64,000 bases of DNA from Arthrobacter sp. CJ23 (GCF_024741795.1 NZ_CP102950.1:620001-684000); one strand, 5' to 3'. Counted from the stretch's first letter, positions 52,686 to 61,683 are shown. Made by a program: numbers and translations. Notes: generated by a model not told the origin, from the sequence alone.

Positions 52686-53396
52686 ATGCCCTCGCCCACC
52701 GGCTCCAGTACCCTGAGCAAGCCCGCTCCCCGCTTTGCCTCGATCGGTTCGCCGTACTTCGGGATCATGCTGGCCGTGATGGCCGTGGTGCTGATCCTCT
52801 CCAACATCGGCGCCTCAAAGGGTGTTGTGCTGGGGCCCATCATCACCGACGGCGGATTCTTCCTCTTCCCGCTGGCCTACATCCTGGGCGACGTCCTGAG
52901 CGAGGTGTACGGCTTCAAGGTGGCACGCAAGGCCATCATCACCTCGTTCGCGCTCTCGGTGTTCGCCTCGCTCTGCTACTGGATCATCATCATGCTGCCC
53001 GGCTTCAACGACGAGTACGGCACCACCAAGCAGGCCGCCATTGAGGGGGCACTGGGACCGGTTCCGCTGATCGTCCTGGCCTCGCTGCTGGCGTTCCTGG
53101 CCGGGCAGACCATCAACTCGTGGATCCTTGTGAAGATGAAGGCCCGCACCGGCGAGAAGACACTCTGGGCACGCCTGATGAGCTCATCCGTGGTGGGCGA
53201 ATTCGTGGACACCCTGATCTTCTGCAGCATCGCGGCCTCGGTCATTGGCATCACAGACTTCGGCATGTTCGCCAACTACGTCCTGGTGGGCTTCGTCTAC
53301 AAGACCGCCGTCGAGTTCCTGTTCGTTCCGGTCACCGTGCTGGTGGTGGGTTGGATCAAGAAGCGCGAACCGAGCTACGGGGCCGTCACGCCGTAG
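52686..53396 (+). CDS. Queuosine precursor transporter (YhhQ / DUF165 family)
   Basis: 236 aa, six or so membrane helices. The family signatures are present: LAVMAVVLILSNIGASKGV, GGFFLFPLAYILGDVLSEVYG, and the polar helix LAGQTINSWILVKMKART with GEFVDTLIFCSIAA. YhhQ-type proteins bring queuine or preQ bases into the cell. Start ATG 52686 with AAGGACG ten bases upstream; the open frame to 52530 has no support. It faces tgt four bases away, so the two are functionally linked in queuosine salvage though convergent. Confidence 0.9.
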   Translation: MPSPTGSSTLSKPAPRFASIGSPYFGIMLAVMAVVLILSNIGASKGVVLGPIITDGGFFLFPLAYILGDVLSEVYGFKVARKAIITSFALSVFASLCYWIIIMLPGFNDEYGTTKQAAIEGALGPVPLIVLASLLAFLAGQTINSWILVKMKARTGEKTLWARLMSSSVVGEFVDTLIFCSIAASVIGITDFGMFANYVLVGFVYKTAVEFLFVPVTVLVVGWIKKREPSYGAVTP

Positions 53397-53400
53397 GGGC

Positions 53401-54756
53401 CTAGGAGTAGTACCGACCCAGGGTCTCGGCCTTGAACTCGAAGAAGTCGCCGGACTCGATGGCCAGGCGGGCGTCGTCCACCATCTTCACCACGAAGCGC
53501 TCGTTGTGGATGGAGATGAGCGTAGCCGAGACCATTTCATGAGCCTTGTACAGGTGGTGGATGTACGCCCGCGAATAGTTGGTGCAGGCGTAGCAGTCGC
53601 AGCCGTCCTGCAGGGGGCCGAAGTCCGCCTTGTAGCGGGCACCGGACAGGTTAAACCTGCCAAAAGGCGTGTAGAACGCGGAGTTCCGGGCCACCCGGGT
53701 GGGGGAGACACAGTCGAAGGTGTCGGCGCCGTTTTCGATCGCCGTGAAGATGTCGTCCGGCTCCGAGATGCCCAGCAGGTGCCGTGGCTTGTCCTCGGGC
53801 AGCTCCTCGTTGCACCAGCGCACGATGGTGCCCAGGTTCTCCTTCTCCAGCGCCCCGCCGATGCCGAATCCGTCGAACGGCATGGCACCGAGGTCGCTGC
53901 ACGCCTTGCGCCGCAGGTCCTCGTACTGGGCGCCCTGGATCACGCCAAAGAGCGCCTGATAAGGCTTTCCCACCCGCGATTCAGTCAAGAGCGCGTGCTC
54001 CGCGATGCACCGCTCGGCCCACCGCCGCGTGCGTTCCAGCGATTCCTCCTGGTACGCGCGGGAGTTCTGCAGGGTGGTCAGCTCGTCGAAGGCGAACATG
54101 ATGTCCGCGCCGATCTGGTGCTGCACCTGCATGGAGATCTCGGGCGAGAAGCGGTGCCGGTCCCCGTTCAGATGGCTCTTGAACCAGACGCCGTCCTCGT
54201 CCACATGCGCCAGCCGCTCCTTGCCCGGCGCCACGGCGTCGTCCGGCCCGGAGGCGTCCACCGACTTCATGTCGATGACCTTCTTGAACCCCGAGCCCAG
54301 GCTCATCACCTGGAATCCGCCGGAATCGGTGAAGGTGGGCCCGCTCCAGTTCATGAAGGCACCCAGCCCGCCGGCGGCGTCGAGGATTTCCGGCCCGGGC
54401 TGCAGGTACAGGTGGTAGGCGTTGGCCAAGACTGCCTGCGCCCCCAGCTCGGCGACGGATTCGGGCAGCACGGCCTTGACGGTGGCCTTGGTCCCGACGG
54501 CGATGAACGCGGGCGTCTGGACGGTTCCGTGCGGCGTGGTGATGGTGCCGGTGCGGCCCAGGAAAGCGCCGCCGTTGGCGTCTGTCTGTTGGCCCGACGG
54601 CGCGCACGTCTCGTTGAGCCGGGCCCCCACCCGGAAGGAAAACTCCGACTGCCGCCCGGCAAGGCCGGCCAGCTCGGCGCGCGAGGCATCTACGGCAGGA
54701 AAGCCCGCAGGGCGGGCGTCGGGCTGGGCTTGGGGCATGGCGGAATCGGCTGGCAC
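53401..54756 (-). CDS. tgt: tRNA-guanine transglycosylase
   Basis: Exchanges guanine-34 for queuine or preQ1 in tRNAs with GUN anticodons. 451 aa; longer than the usual 370-400 because of an N-terminal extension of about 60 residues before GRTGTITTPHGTVQTPAF. Active-site Asp in TDSGGFQVMSLG, second Asp in FAFDELTT, substrate GFGIGG, and the zinc site CDCYACTNYSRAYIHHL. GTG start at 54756; ATG 54738 is an alternative. No queuosine synthesis genes are near, so the organism probably salvages the base through the adjacent transporter. Confidence 0.95.
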   Translation of the reverse strand: MPADSAMPQAQPDARPAGFPAVDASRAELAGLAGRQSEFSFRVGARLNETCAPSGQQTDANGGAFLGRTGTITTPHGTVQTPAFIAVGTKATVKAVLPESVAELGAQAVLANAYHLYLQPGPEILDAAGGLGAFMNWSGPTFTDSGGFQVMSLGSGFKKVIDMKSVDASGPDDAVAPGKERLAHVDEDGVWFKSHLNGDRHRFSPEISMQVQHQIGADIMFAFDELTTLQNSRAYQEESLERTRRWAERCIAEHALLTESRVGKPYQALFGVIQGAQYEDLRRKACSDLGAMPFDGFGIGGALEKENLGTIVRWCNEELPEDKPRHLLGISEPDDIFTAIENGADTFDCVSPTRVARNSAFYTPFGRFNLSGARYKADFGPLQDGCDCYACTNYSRAYIHHLYKAHEMVSATLISIHNERFVVKMVDDARLAIESGDFFEFKAETLGRYYS

Positions 54757-54789
54757 GGTTCCAGTGTGCCAGCTATGGGGTGCGGATCC

Positions 54790-55515
54790 TCAGTGCGCCG
54801 CCACCGATGTGGGGTAGTTCTCAGCCCGCCAGCCGTCCCACTGCTGGCGGATGGCATCCAGGCTGTGCGCCCCCAAATCGTACGTTGAAGCGATCACCAT
54901 GGCGCCGCCGTCGGGCCTTTTTTCCGGGATGGGAAGCTGCTCCGCCACGATCAACAGCCCGTCGCCGTGCTCGGCGTAGCTGTGGACCGTGAGCCCTACC
55001 TGGTGGTTGCTTCGGAACCAGACCCGGCCCGAGATCTCCTCGCCGGTGGCAAGCTTAAGCGCGTATTCCTCGCCGGGCGCGGGAACGTCCGCCAGTCCCA
55101 GCTTCCGGATGGCAGACTCCCCGGTGCCCGGAAGCGAGAGGAAGTGTGTGCGCCGGTGGCCGTGCGGGTGCCGTTCCAGCGCGAAACGCAGCTGGTGCAG
55201 GAACGTCAGCCAGCCCTGGGTGATGTCCTCGTCCCAGGCGGCCCACTCGGAATTGTGGTCCAGCGCGGCCCTGGTCACCTTGACTTCGGTTCCGCCGGTG
55301 ACGGGGCTCAGATCGAACACGTCACCGTCGTTCACCGTCAGGCTGGTATGCCCGGGCCCCTCAACCACGTTGGTGTTGAAGTAGATCTCGTTGATTTCGT
55401 CGTGGAGGTCCTCGGCTTCCCAGCCATGCCATTGGGCCACCAGCGACGGTTCGCGCAGCATCGTCCAAACTTGCTGCGCGTCGGCATTCACCACAACGCT
55501 CAGATTGTTCGTCAT
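54790..55515 (-). CDS. SRPBCC / AHSA1-like domain protein
   Basis: 241 aa. VVVNADAQQVWTMLREPSLVAQWHGW is the typical opening of an activator-of-Hsp90-ATPase-1-like START-fold domain, closed by AWDEDITQGWLTFLHQLRFAL around residue 125. The following 110 residues form a second, unassigned part (LSLPGTGESAIRKLGLADVP; RVWFRSNHQVGLTV). Hydrophobic ligand binding is likely, with no specific role known. Monocistronic. Confidence 0.82.
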   Translation of the reverse strand: MTNNLSVVVNADAQQVWTMLREPSLVAQWHGWEAEDLHDEINEIYFNTNVVEGPGHTSLTVNDGDVFDLSPVTGGTEVKVTRAALDHNSEWAAWDEDITQGWLTFLHQLRFALERHPHGHRRTHFLSLPGTGESAIRKLGLADVPAPGEEYALKLATGEEISGRVWFRSNHQVGLTVHSYAEHGDGLLIVAEQLPIPEKRPDGGAMVIASTYDLGAHSLDAIRQQWDGWRAENYPTSVAAH

Positions 55516-55589
55516 GTGCCCGAATCTACCGCCGTTCAGCCCGACGCAACAGGCCTTGAATTTAGCCGTTGCAAGGCATAGGGAGGCCG

Positions 55590-56675
55590 CTACGCCCGGA
55601 CGGCCTCAAGCTCGTTGGCGATGCGCCGCTGGAGCTCCTCCACGCCAATGGTCTCCGAACCGCCGTGTGCCCGCAGGAACAGCAAGGATTCCAGGCGCAG
55701 GTAGCGCCATTCACGCTCGGCGTCGTGGTTGGAGTTGTCGATGGAACGGAAGATCTCTTTGTCGTAGAGATTGGGTTCGTTCAGCTTGCGCTGGCTGACC
55801 TTGGCGTTGATGCGGGCCTTGAACGGATCCGTTTCCTGGGACTCCGGGGCGCGGAGCAGCTTCTCGTACACCGCGGCCCGCTCGTCCAGGCCGGCCTCCC
55901 GGCAGATGAAGCTGGAGAGCGCCAGCGCCCGCTCGATGGACGTCCAGCGATCGTTGTTGCCGTCGAAGGGCAGCACATTGAGCAGGTCCGCGATTGCCAG
56001 GGCATGGTCCGGATCGCGCAGGATGATGCAGAGATCGTGGGCGAGATCGCTCAGATCCCGCAGGCAGCTACCGGACTTCGTGTTGATGCCCTTGACCAGG
56101 CGTTCACTGAGGACCTGCACGCCGTTGTTGCCCAGGTGCTCGGCCGCGGCAGCCGCCACCACGGATTCGGGGGTGCCGGCCGGCTCCGGGATCAGCGCCA
56201 GCTCGGCGGCGCTGGGCGCAAGGAACGCGGGCAGCCCCGCGGGCAGGGGAGGAACGACGACGGCGGCAACGGCTTCCGCTTCCCCGCCGGCTTCCGCCGG
56301 GGAACCGCCGTCCGGGGACCCGCCGTCGGGGGTCTCGGCGTCGGAGGAGCCCTCCGCGGACCCCTCAGCGGACCCCGCAGGGGAGCCGTCGGCAGGATCT
56401 GCAGGAGCGCTGCCCGGAAACGGAACCAAAGGCGGGAGGGCGTCGGTGGCGGGGGCGCTGCCCACCGGGACACTGGACCCCACAGCAATCCGCAGCAGGC
56501 CGCCGTCGGCCGTTGTGACCATCAGCAGCGCGGGCACGCCGAAGTCGTCATGGATGGTCTCGATGCGGCTGACCTCCTCGGCCTGGCCGTCACCGGGCGG
56601 GAACACATGGTCGCCGATCTGCAGGTCCCCAGCCTGCTTTTCGCGGTACTGCTGGGCGGCTGGGCTGTGAGTCAT
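55590..56675 (-). CDS. DUF6707-family protein
   Basis: 361 aa cytoplasmic protein of unknown function. Residues 1-70 look like a small beta domain (GDLQIGDHVFPPGDGQAEEV). Residues about 85-140 are a low-complexity Pro/Ala/Gly/Ser/Asp linker (GSAEGSAEGSSDAETPDGGS). The C-terminal 190 residues are helical and conserved-looking (RDLSDLAHDLCIILRDPDHA; LPFDGNNDRWTSIERALALS). ATG with AAAGGAC upstream. The family name is from recall; it is mostly seen in Micrococcaceae. Confidence 0.75.
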   Translation of the reverse strand: MTHSPAAQQYREKQAGDLQIGDHVFPPGDGQAEEVSRIETIHDDFGVPALLMVTTADGGLLRIAVGSSVPVGSAPATDALPPLVPFPGSAPADPADGSPAGSAEGSAEGSSDAETPDGGSPDGGSPAEAGGEAEAVAAVVVPPLPAGLPAFLAPSAAELALIPEPAGTPESVVAAAAAEHLGNNGVQVLSERLVKGINTKSGSCLRDLSDLAHDLCIILRDPDHALAIADLLNVLPFDGNNDRWTSIERALALSSFICREAGLDERAAVYEKLLRAPESQETDPFKARINAKVSQRKLNEPNLYDKEIFRSIDNSNHDAEREWRYLRLESLLFLRAHGGSETIGVEELQRRIANELEAVRA

Positions 56676-56749
56676 CGGAAGTCCTTTGGTTCTCTTGCGG
56701 TCCGCCCCTCAGTCTACAAAGCCGGACGCCCTAAATGCTGGAGGCCCGG

Positions 56750-57289
56750 CTACATGCCGACGCCGGCATACGCCAGCGCCTGCCGCACGAGGTTGCCCCG
56801 GCCGCCGTCGAACTCCTGCTGGACATCCTCGCTGAGGACCTCCGAGGGGGTCATCCACGTCAGCTCCAGGGCGTCCTGCCGGGGCTCGCATTCGCCGGTC
56901 ACCGGGATGACGTACACCAGCGACACCGCGTGCTGGCGGTCGTCCGTGAAGCCGGTCTGCGAGGGTGCCGGGAAGTATTCGGCCACGGTGAACGGCACCG
57001 GGCTGACGGGAAGCAGCGGGAACGCGAGGGGGCCGAGGTCCTTTTCCATGTGCCGCAGCAGTGCGGCGCGGATGGTCTCGCGGTAGAGCACGCGGCCGGA
57101 GACCAGGTAGCGCACCATGTTGCCGTCGGCGTCGCCCTGGAGCAGCGTGCCCACCTCGTTGACGAATCCCAGCGGATCCAGTCGGACGGGGACCGCCTCC
57201 ACGTAGACCATGGGGAGGCGGCCGCGGGCTTCGAAGAGGTCTTCGTCGGAAAGCCAGCCGGGGTACGGGTCGGGGGTTCGAACACTCAT
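56750..57289 (-). CDS. DUF4916 / NUDIX-like protein
   Basis: 179 aa. GRLPMVYVEAVPVRLDPLG begins the fold, GRVLYRETIRAALLRHMEKD is where a NUDIX box would lie (GRV-x-ET-x3-A-x2-RH), but the REUxEE core is not intact (ETIRAALLRHMEKD). C-terminal half LTWMTPSEVLSEDVQQEF. Actinobacterial NUDIX-related protein whose hydrolase activity is doubtful. Starts at ATG 57289. Confidence 0.75.
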   Translation of the reverse strand: MSVRTPDPYPGWLSDEDLFEARGRLPMVYVEAVPVRLDPLGFVNEVGTLLQGDADGNMVRYLVSGRVLYRETIRAALLRHMEKDLGPLAFPLLPVSPVPFTVAEYFPAPSQTGFTDDRQHAVSLVYVIPVTGECEPRQDALELTWMTPSEVLSEDVQQEFDGGRGNLVRQALAYAGVGM

Positions 57290-57332
57290 GGTTAAGTTCT
57301 ACCCCATCCCTTGCCGAACCACGCCCGTGACG

Positions 57333-57965
57333 TCAGATTGCGAGGATCGAAACGAGGGGCTCGCCGGCCGTGATCCGTGCCAGCAGGGCCGGTTCGGCGG
57401 CGTCCGAGGCCAGCGCCTTCTCCAGAACCTGTTCCGCAGCCTCGGGGGAGAGCACCACCAGGCCGTTGGCGTCGCCCAGCACCAGGTCGCCCGGGTTGAC
57501 GGTCACGCCGCCGCACTGGACGGGGACGTTGACCGCGGAACCGTTGCCGTGCACGCGCTTGGTGGTGAGGCAGGAGGTGCCGCGGGCAAACACGGGCAGG
57601 CCGGTCTGACGCAGTTCCAGCACGTCCGTGGCCACGCCGTCCACTACGACGGCGGCCGCGCCCTGCGCCGTCGCTGCGGCTGCCGTGACGGCCCCCACCG
57701 GGGCATGCCGGTGGTCCCCGGACATGTCCACCACCAGCACGTCGCCGGGGCGGAGGGCCAGCAGTGCGTGGTTCATGGCGATGGCGTCGTTGTCCGCGAT
57801 CCGGACCGTCACGGCCGGGCCGGCCACCTTCACGCCGCCGGGGACATCCCCCAGCAGCGACTGGATGGCCGGGTCAACAAAGCCGTCCTCCAGGAAGTGC
57901 CCCAGGGTGGGGTAGCTGACGTCCGCCATGCGGGGGAGCAGCGCGGGAAGCAGGGCAGCAGTCAC
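57333..57965 (-). CDS. RraA-like protein / HMG-CHA-aldolase-fold enzyme
   Basis: 210 aa. The RraA-type swivelling-domain motif is present: GPAVTVRIADNDAIAMNHAL, GDVLVVDMSGDHRHAPVGAV, AAAVVVDGVATDVLELRQTG, GTSCLTTKRVHGNGSAVNVP. Class II aldolases of this family (4-hydroxy-4-methyl-2-oxoglutarate / 4-carboxy-4-hydroxy-2-oxoadipate) use an Asp after such an Arg; here the usual DG-x-x-RD is DGVATD, so aldolase activity is uncertain. GTG start overlaps the ridA stop. Third gene of the MHS-RidA-RraA operon. Confidence 0.8.
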   Translation of the reverse strand: MTAALLPALLPRMADVSYPTLGHFLEDGFVDPAIQSLLGDVPGGVKVAGPAVTVRIADNDAIAMNHALLALRPGDVLVVDMSGDHRHAPVGAVTAAAATAQGAAAVVVDGVATDVLELRQTGLPVFARGTSCLTTKRVHGNGSAVNVPVQCGGVTVNPGDLVLGDANGLVVLSPEAAEQVLEKALASDAAEPALLARITAGEPLVSILAI

Positions 57966-58369
57966 TCTGCGTCCTCCGCCGCGCCGGCCAGCACGGCCAC
58001 GCATTCGATCTCGAGCGAGACGCCCCACAGGCTCACGCACACGGAGGTGCGGGCTGGTTTGGCCGCACCGAAGTACTCCACGTAGACGCGGTTGTACTCC
58101 TCGAGCTGGTCCTCGCTGGTCAGGTAGGTGTTGACCTTGACCACGTGCTGCAGGCTGGACCCGGCCGCTTCCAGCACGGTGCGCAGGTTCTCGATGGTTT
58201 GGCGCACCTGGCCTTCGAACGTGTCCGGCTGGTCGTCCAGGCCGGTGATCGCAGGGATCTGTCCCGAAGTGAACACGAAACCGTTGGCAATGACCGCCGG
58301 GGAGAAGGGCCCGACGGCGGGCGCCTGGCCGGGGATACCGGCCAGGCGCTCAATGGCGGTTGCCGTCAC
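57962..58369 (-). CDS. RidA-family protein (second in window)
   Basis: 135 aa. PFSPAVIANGFVFTSGQIPA, QTIENLRTVLEAAGSSLQHV and the C-terminal RTSVCVSLWGVSLEIECVAV are diagnostic; the carboxylate-binding Arg is in AKPARTSVCV. GTG start overlaps the transporter stop and its stop overlaps the rraA-like start, both by four bases. Not closely alike to the RidA at 11771-12154. In such operons it is often an enamine/imine deaminase or hydrolase of the pathway. Confidence 0.88.
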   Translation of the reverse strand: MTATAIERLAGIPGQAPAVGPFSPAVIANGFVFTSGQIPAITGLDDQPDTFEGQVRQTIENLRTVLEAAGSSLQHVVKVNTYLTSEDQLEEYNRVYVEYFGAAKPARTSVCVSLWGVSLEIECVAVLAGAAEDAE

Positions 58370-59745
58370 CGGGCGGTGCTTCCGGCTGCCGCTTCGGCAG
58401 CTTCGGCCGCTGCCGCCGGGGCGACGTCGACGGCGTCGATGTTGCCGTATCGGGTCTCGGTCAGGAGGAACAGTGCTACGAGCGAGAGTCCTGCCGCGGC
58501 CATGATGTACCAGGCGATCGAGGAGCTCTGGTGGGTCATGCCCAGCAGCCACGTGGTGACGAACGGGGTGGCGGCGCTGCCCAGCAGGCCGGAGAGCATG
58601 TAGGCCACGGACAGGCCCGAGTAGCGGACTTTGGAGCCGAACAGCTCGGCCAGGAAGGTCGCGATGGGGCCGTAGTTGGCGCAGAATGCCGTCATCATGG
58701 CGAGGTAGGCGACGAAGAGCAGTGCCACGGACTTGGTGTCCATGAGCCAGAACATCGGGAAGGCCAGGAGCGCCTCGGCGGCAATGCCGGCGAAGATGAT
58801 GGGCTTGCGGCCGAACTTGTCCGAGAGCCTGCCGAAGAACGGGATGAGGAACAGTCCCAGGATGCAGGAGACCAGCACCACCCAGAGCATGAGGCTCTCG
58901 GAGTGGCCCAGTTCCTTCTTGCCGTAGGAGACGCCGGAGGCCACCAGCAGGGTGAAAGTGCTGCCCGTGGAGAGGGTGGCGATGCCGCCCAGGACAACCT
59001 GCTTCCAGTACTTGGCCATGAGTGCGGCGAAGGGCATTTTTGCCTTGGCGCCGGCGGTCTTGACGGCCTGGAAGGACGGGGTTTCCTCGATGTTCAGGCG
59101 GATGTAGATGCCCACCGTGACCAGGAGAACGGAGGCCAGGAACGGGATGCGCCAGCCCCAGGAGTACAGGGCCTCTGTGCTGACGGTGGAGGCCACGATC
59201 AGGAAGGCGACGTTGGCGATCAACGTGCCGGCAGGGACGCCTACCTGCACCAGTGAACCAAAGAAGCCGCGGCGGTTGGCAGGGGCGTGCTCCACGGTCA
59301 TGAGCACGGCGCCGCCCCATTCGCCGCCCAGGGCCAGGCCCTGGATCACGCGGAGCAACAGGAGCAGCAGCGGGGCCATGATGCCGATGCTGTTGTAGTC
59401 GGGCAACAGGCCAATGGCGAAGGTTGCGGCGCCCATGGTCAGCAGGGACACCAGCAGCATGGACTTGCGGCCCAGACGGTCGCCGAAGTGGCCGAAGATG
59501 ATGGCGCCCACCATGCGGGCAATGTAGGCGGAGGCGAAGGTGCCGAACGCGAGCATGGTGCCAACGATCGGATCGAAACTGGGGAAGAAGATCTTGTTGA
59601 ACACGAGGGCCGAGGCCGTGCCGAAAACGAAGAGGTCGTACCACTCGACGGTGGTGCCGATGACGCTGGCGAGGGCAATTTTGCGCATTTTCGCGAGGTC
59701 AAGCCTGGCTGTTGATGCGGGGGCAGTATCTACCGTTGGGGACAT
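58366..59745 (-). CDS. MFS transporter, MHS family
   Basis: 459 aa, 12 predicted helices. ALASVIGTTVEWYDLFVFGT, IIFGHFGDRLGRKSMLLVSL, and QGLALGGEWGGAVLMTVEHA are the MHS marks. A C-terminal run of Ala/Glu (VAPAAAAEAAEAAAGS) is low complexity. Start ATG 59745 with GGAGAACC upstream. First gene of the operon with ridA and rraA-like genes, so the imported compound is likely an organic acid or amino-acid derivative handled by them. Confidence 0.9.
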   Translation of the reverse strand: MSPTVDTAPASTARLDLAKMRKIALASVIGTTVEWYDLFVFGTASALVFNKIFFPSFDPIVGTMLAFGTFASAYIARMVGAIIFGHFGDRLGRKSMLLVSLLTMGAATFAIGLLPDYNSIGIMAPLLLLLLRVIQGLALGGEWGGAVLMTVEHAPANRRGFFGSLVQVGVPAGTLIANVAFLIVASTVSTEALYSWGWRIPFLASVLLVTVGIYIRLNIEETPSFQAVKTAGAKAKMPFAALMAKYWKQVVLGGIATLSTGSTFTLLVASGVSYGKKELGHSESLMLWVVLVSCILGLFLIPFFGRLSDKFGRKPIIFAGIAAEALLAFPMFWLMDTKSVALLFVAYLAMMTAFCANYGPIATFLAELFGSKVRYSGLSVAYMLSGLLGSAATPFVTTWLLGMTHQSSSIAWYIMAAAGLSLVALFLLTETRYGNIDAVDVAPAAAAEAAEAAAGSTAR

Positions 59746-59896
59746 CAGGTTCTCCAGAGGGGTAAGGGCGAATGCCCGAAGAGGATGCAATCAACTATTC
59801 GGTGTCGCATACCACACTTCAATGGCTGAAGTCCCAGCAAAAAGCGGGCACAAATGTGATTTCACACAAGCGCCTGTGAGGGTATTAAAAGGGCCG

Positions 59897-59940
59897 TTAA
59901 GCCAGGCCGCCACCAGCCTGCTGCCTGCGCCGGGACCGTG
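59897..59940 (-). pseudogene. Broken 3'-end fragment of a pucR-type gene
   Basis: Matches the last 45 or so bases of the intact regulator gene (60482-60526) with about 40 of 44 positions identical, two single-base gaps and two mismatches, so its reading frame is broken. It forms a direct repeat with the true 3' end, and the two flank the small gene at 59943-60338. Not expressed as protein. Confidence 0.75.
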
Positions 59941-59942
59941 GG

Positions 59943-60338
59943 TCACACTTGGGCGGAAAGCTCGTGCCGTGTCAGGTTCAGATACACCTTGCCGCCTTCA
60001 ACCCGGTTGATTGCATCTGCAGCCGCATAGGAGTCGCCGGCCCAGAAGCGGCGGGCATCGATCTTGATGTAGCCCGAATGGAACAACCGCCGCGCCATCA
60101 ACTCGGGTACTTTCGGTTCCTTGCCGAAGACGGCACTGAGTCCGAGGTTGAGCAAATCCTGTTGGGAGGCTGTCGCGGCTTCTTCGAACGTCTCGGCCTT
60201 CGCGTTGGGCGGAACGATGTGCTCAACGGTGCCGATATCTTCCCCCGACACATCAACAACCCTCATGCCCTTGGACACGGATTCCAAGACGTCCACGTTC
60301 GTCCTCCTCCACTCGCCTGCATGGTATTCCTCCGCCAT
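59943..60338 (-). CDS. DUF2171/PRC-barrel-like small protein
   Basis: 131 aa soluble protein. GMRVVDVSGEDIGTVEHI near residue 25 and VEGGKVYLNLTRHEL at the end bracket a PRC-barrel-like beta domain as in DUF2171; the middle has YIKIDARRFWAGDSYAAAD. Function unknown, though such domains are seen in stress and RNA-related proteins. It sits in a 540-bp segment bounded by direct repeats of a pucR 3' end, so it may have been inserted there. No strong ribosome site is seen before ATG 60338. Confidence 0.65.
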   Translation of the reverse strand: MAEEYHAGEWRRTNVDVLESVSKGMRVVDVSGEDIGTVEHIVPPNAKAETFEEAATASQQDLLNLGLSAVFGKEPKVPELMARRLFHSGYIKIDARRFWAGDSYAAADAINRVEGGKVYLNLTRHELSAQV

Positions 60339-60480
60339 GCTTTTGCCAGGGCGCGGTCGCTGGAAACCCGGCGCCTAAAGCCGCACCCCGGACAATTTCA
60401 TTACGGCACCGTTGCGCCTTACGGTCAAGGGGCACAGCCCTGACAGGGCGTTAACCCGTGCGAAGTGGCGCTCGCGGGCG

Positions 60481-61683
60481 CTAAGCCCAGGCCACCACCA
60501 GCCGTGCGGCCTGCGCCGGGACCGTCAGATCGATGCCCGTGAGCTCCTGGAAGCGGTTGAGCCGGTTGAGGATGGTGTTCCGGTGGCAGAACAATTCCTG
60601 CGCCGTGGTGGTGATGTTTCCCGTGGACAGGAAGTGGCGCACGGTTTCCTCCAGCCGTTCCCGTTCCCCGCCCCGGCACTCGGCAAGGGCGGATTCGAGG
60701 TCCGCCCACAGATCGAGCCCGGCGTCCTGGAGCTGCTGCTTGGCCAGCCGGGCCCAGGCCGCCGCCGCGGTCAACGGGCCGCGGTCCGCGGGCCGCAGCA
60801 GCAGGGCCAGGCGCTCCGCCGTCCGGGCCGCAGAAGGAAGCCCGCGCAGGCCGGAAAACCCCTCCACGTAGCCGCAGGGTATTCCCGCAATGCCGGCGGG
60901 AAGATAGTGCGGTCCGCCCGGCTTCAGGCCCGTGCTGTGTGGTCGGTTCAACGCCCAGAACACGTAGGTGCTGCCGCCGAATTCATGGACAAACAGCCGC
61001 TGTGAGGGCTGGGGCCAGCCCCCTTGGGCGGCAACGGTCCGCAGCCTGGACGCGGCCTCGCCGCTGGCCGCCACGATCGAGAACGTAGCCTCGGGATCCG
61101 TGACCAGGGCCGCGGACGCCTGGCTGATGGTGTCCTGTGACAGCTCGGACTTGCTGAACAGCCGGGCGATGAATTCGCGGCGGATGTTCGATTCCTCCTG
61201 GGCCATCCGGACGCGTTCGGCCGAGTAACTGGAGTGCGTCTGCGTGGCGAACTCATCCACCACGCGCCACACCTGGTCAACGTGGGAGGTCAGGAGCACG
61301 GCGTCTTCCGGTTTCGAGAGGTGCAGCAGGTCTGCCCAGAGAATGCTGAAGTCCAGCCTCACCGCCGAGATCAATGCGTCCGGCGAGATGCCGGCGCGTG
61401 CCCGTTTGGCACCGAGTTCCGAAGAATAGCGCACCAGGGAGTCGTGGCCCCCGCTGCGGCTTGAGCGCTGCAGTTCGTGGTCCCGCAGTCCGTCCACCAG
61501 CCGCCGGAACGTCTCCCGCGCCGTCTCCCGCAGCTCCGGAACGCTCACCCTGTTGTCCGCATATTCGGGGATCTCCTGGACCCGTTCCATGAACAGCTCG
61601 GCAAGTTCATCCAGCCGTCCGTGCAACCGCTCCACCAGTTCTCCCCAGCGGGGGGAATCGCCCGGGATTTCAAAGTTGTGCAT
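60481..61683 (-). CDS. PucR/CdaR-type transcriptional regulator (third)
   Basis: 400 aa. The C-terminal PucR helix-turn-helix is clear (NITTTAQELFCHRNTILNRL then FQELTGIDLTVPAQ), and the N-terminal RsbT-type sensor-like region (VERLHGRLDELAELFMERVQ; GAKRARAGISPDALISAVRL) is like the pair in the lysine-type clusters but distant. Divergent from the MHS transporter/TPP enzyme operon across about 155 bp, which it probably activates. Its 3' 45 bp recur as a broken fragment at 59897-59940. Confidence 0.85.
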   Translation of the reverse strand: MHNFEIPGDSPRWGELVERLHGRLDELAELFMERVQEIPEYADNRVSVPELRETARETFRRLVDGLRDHELQRSSRSGGHDSLVRYSSELGAKRARAGISPDALISAVRLDFSILWADLLHLSKPEDAVLLTSHVDQVWRVVDEFATQTHSSYSAERVRMAQEESNIRREFIARLFSKSELSQDTISQASAALVTDPEATFSIVAASGEAASRLRTVAAQGGWPQPSQRLFVHEFGGSTYVFWALNRPHSTGLKPGGPHYLPAGIAGIPCGYVEGFSGLRGLPSAARTAERLALLLRPADRGPLTAAAAWARLAKQQLQDAGLDLWADLESALAECRGGERERLEETVRHFLSTGNITTTAQELFCHRNTILNRLNRFQELTGIDLTVPAQAARLVVAWA

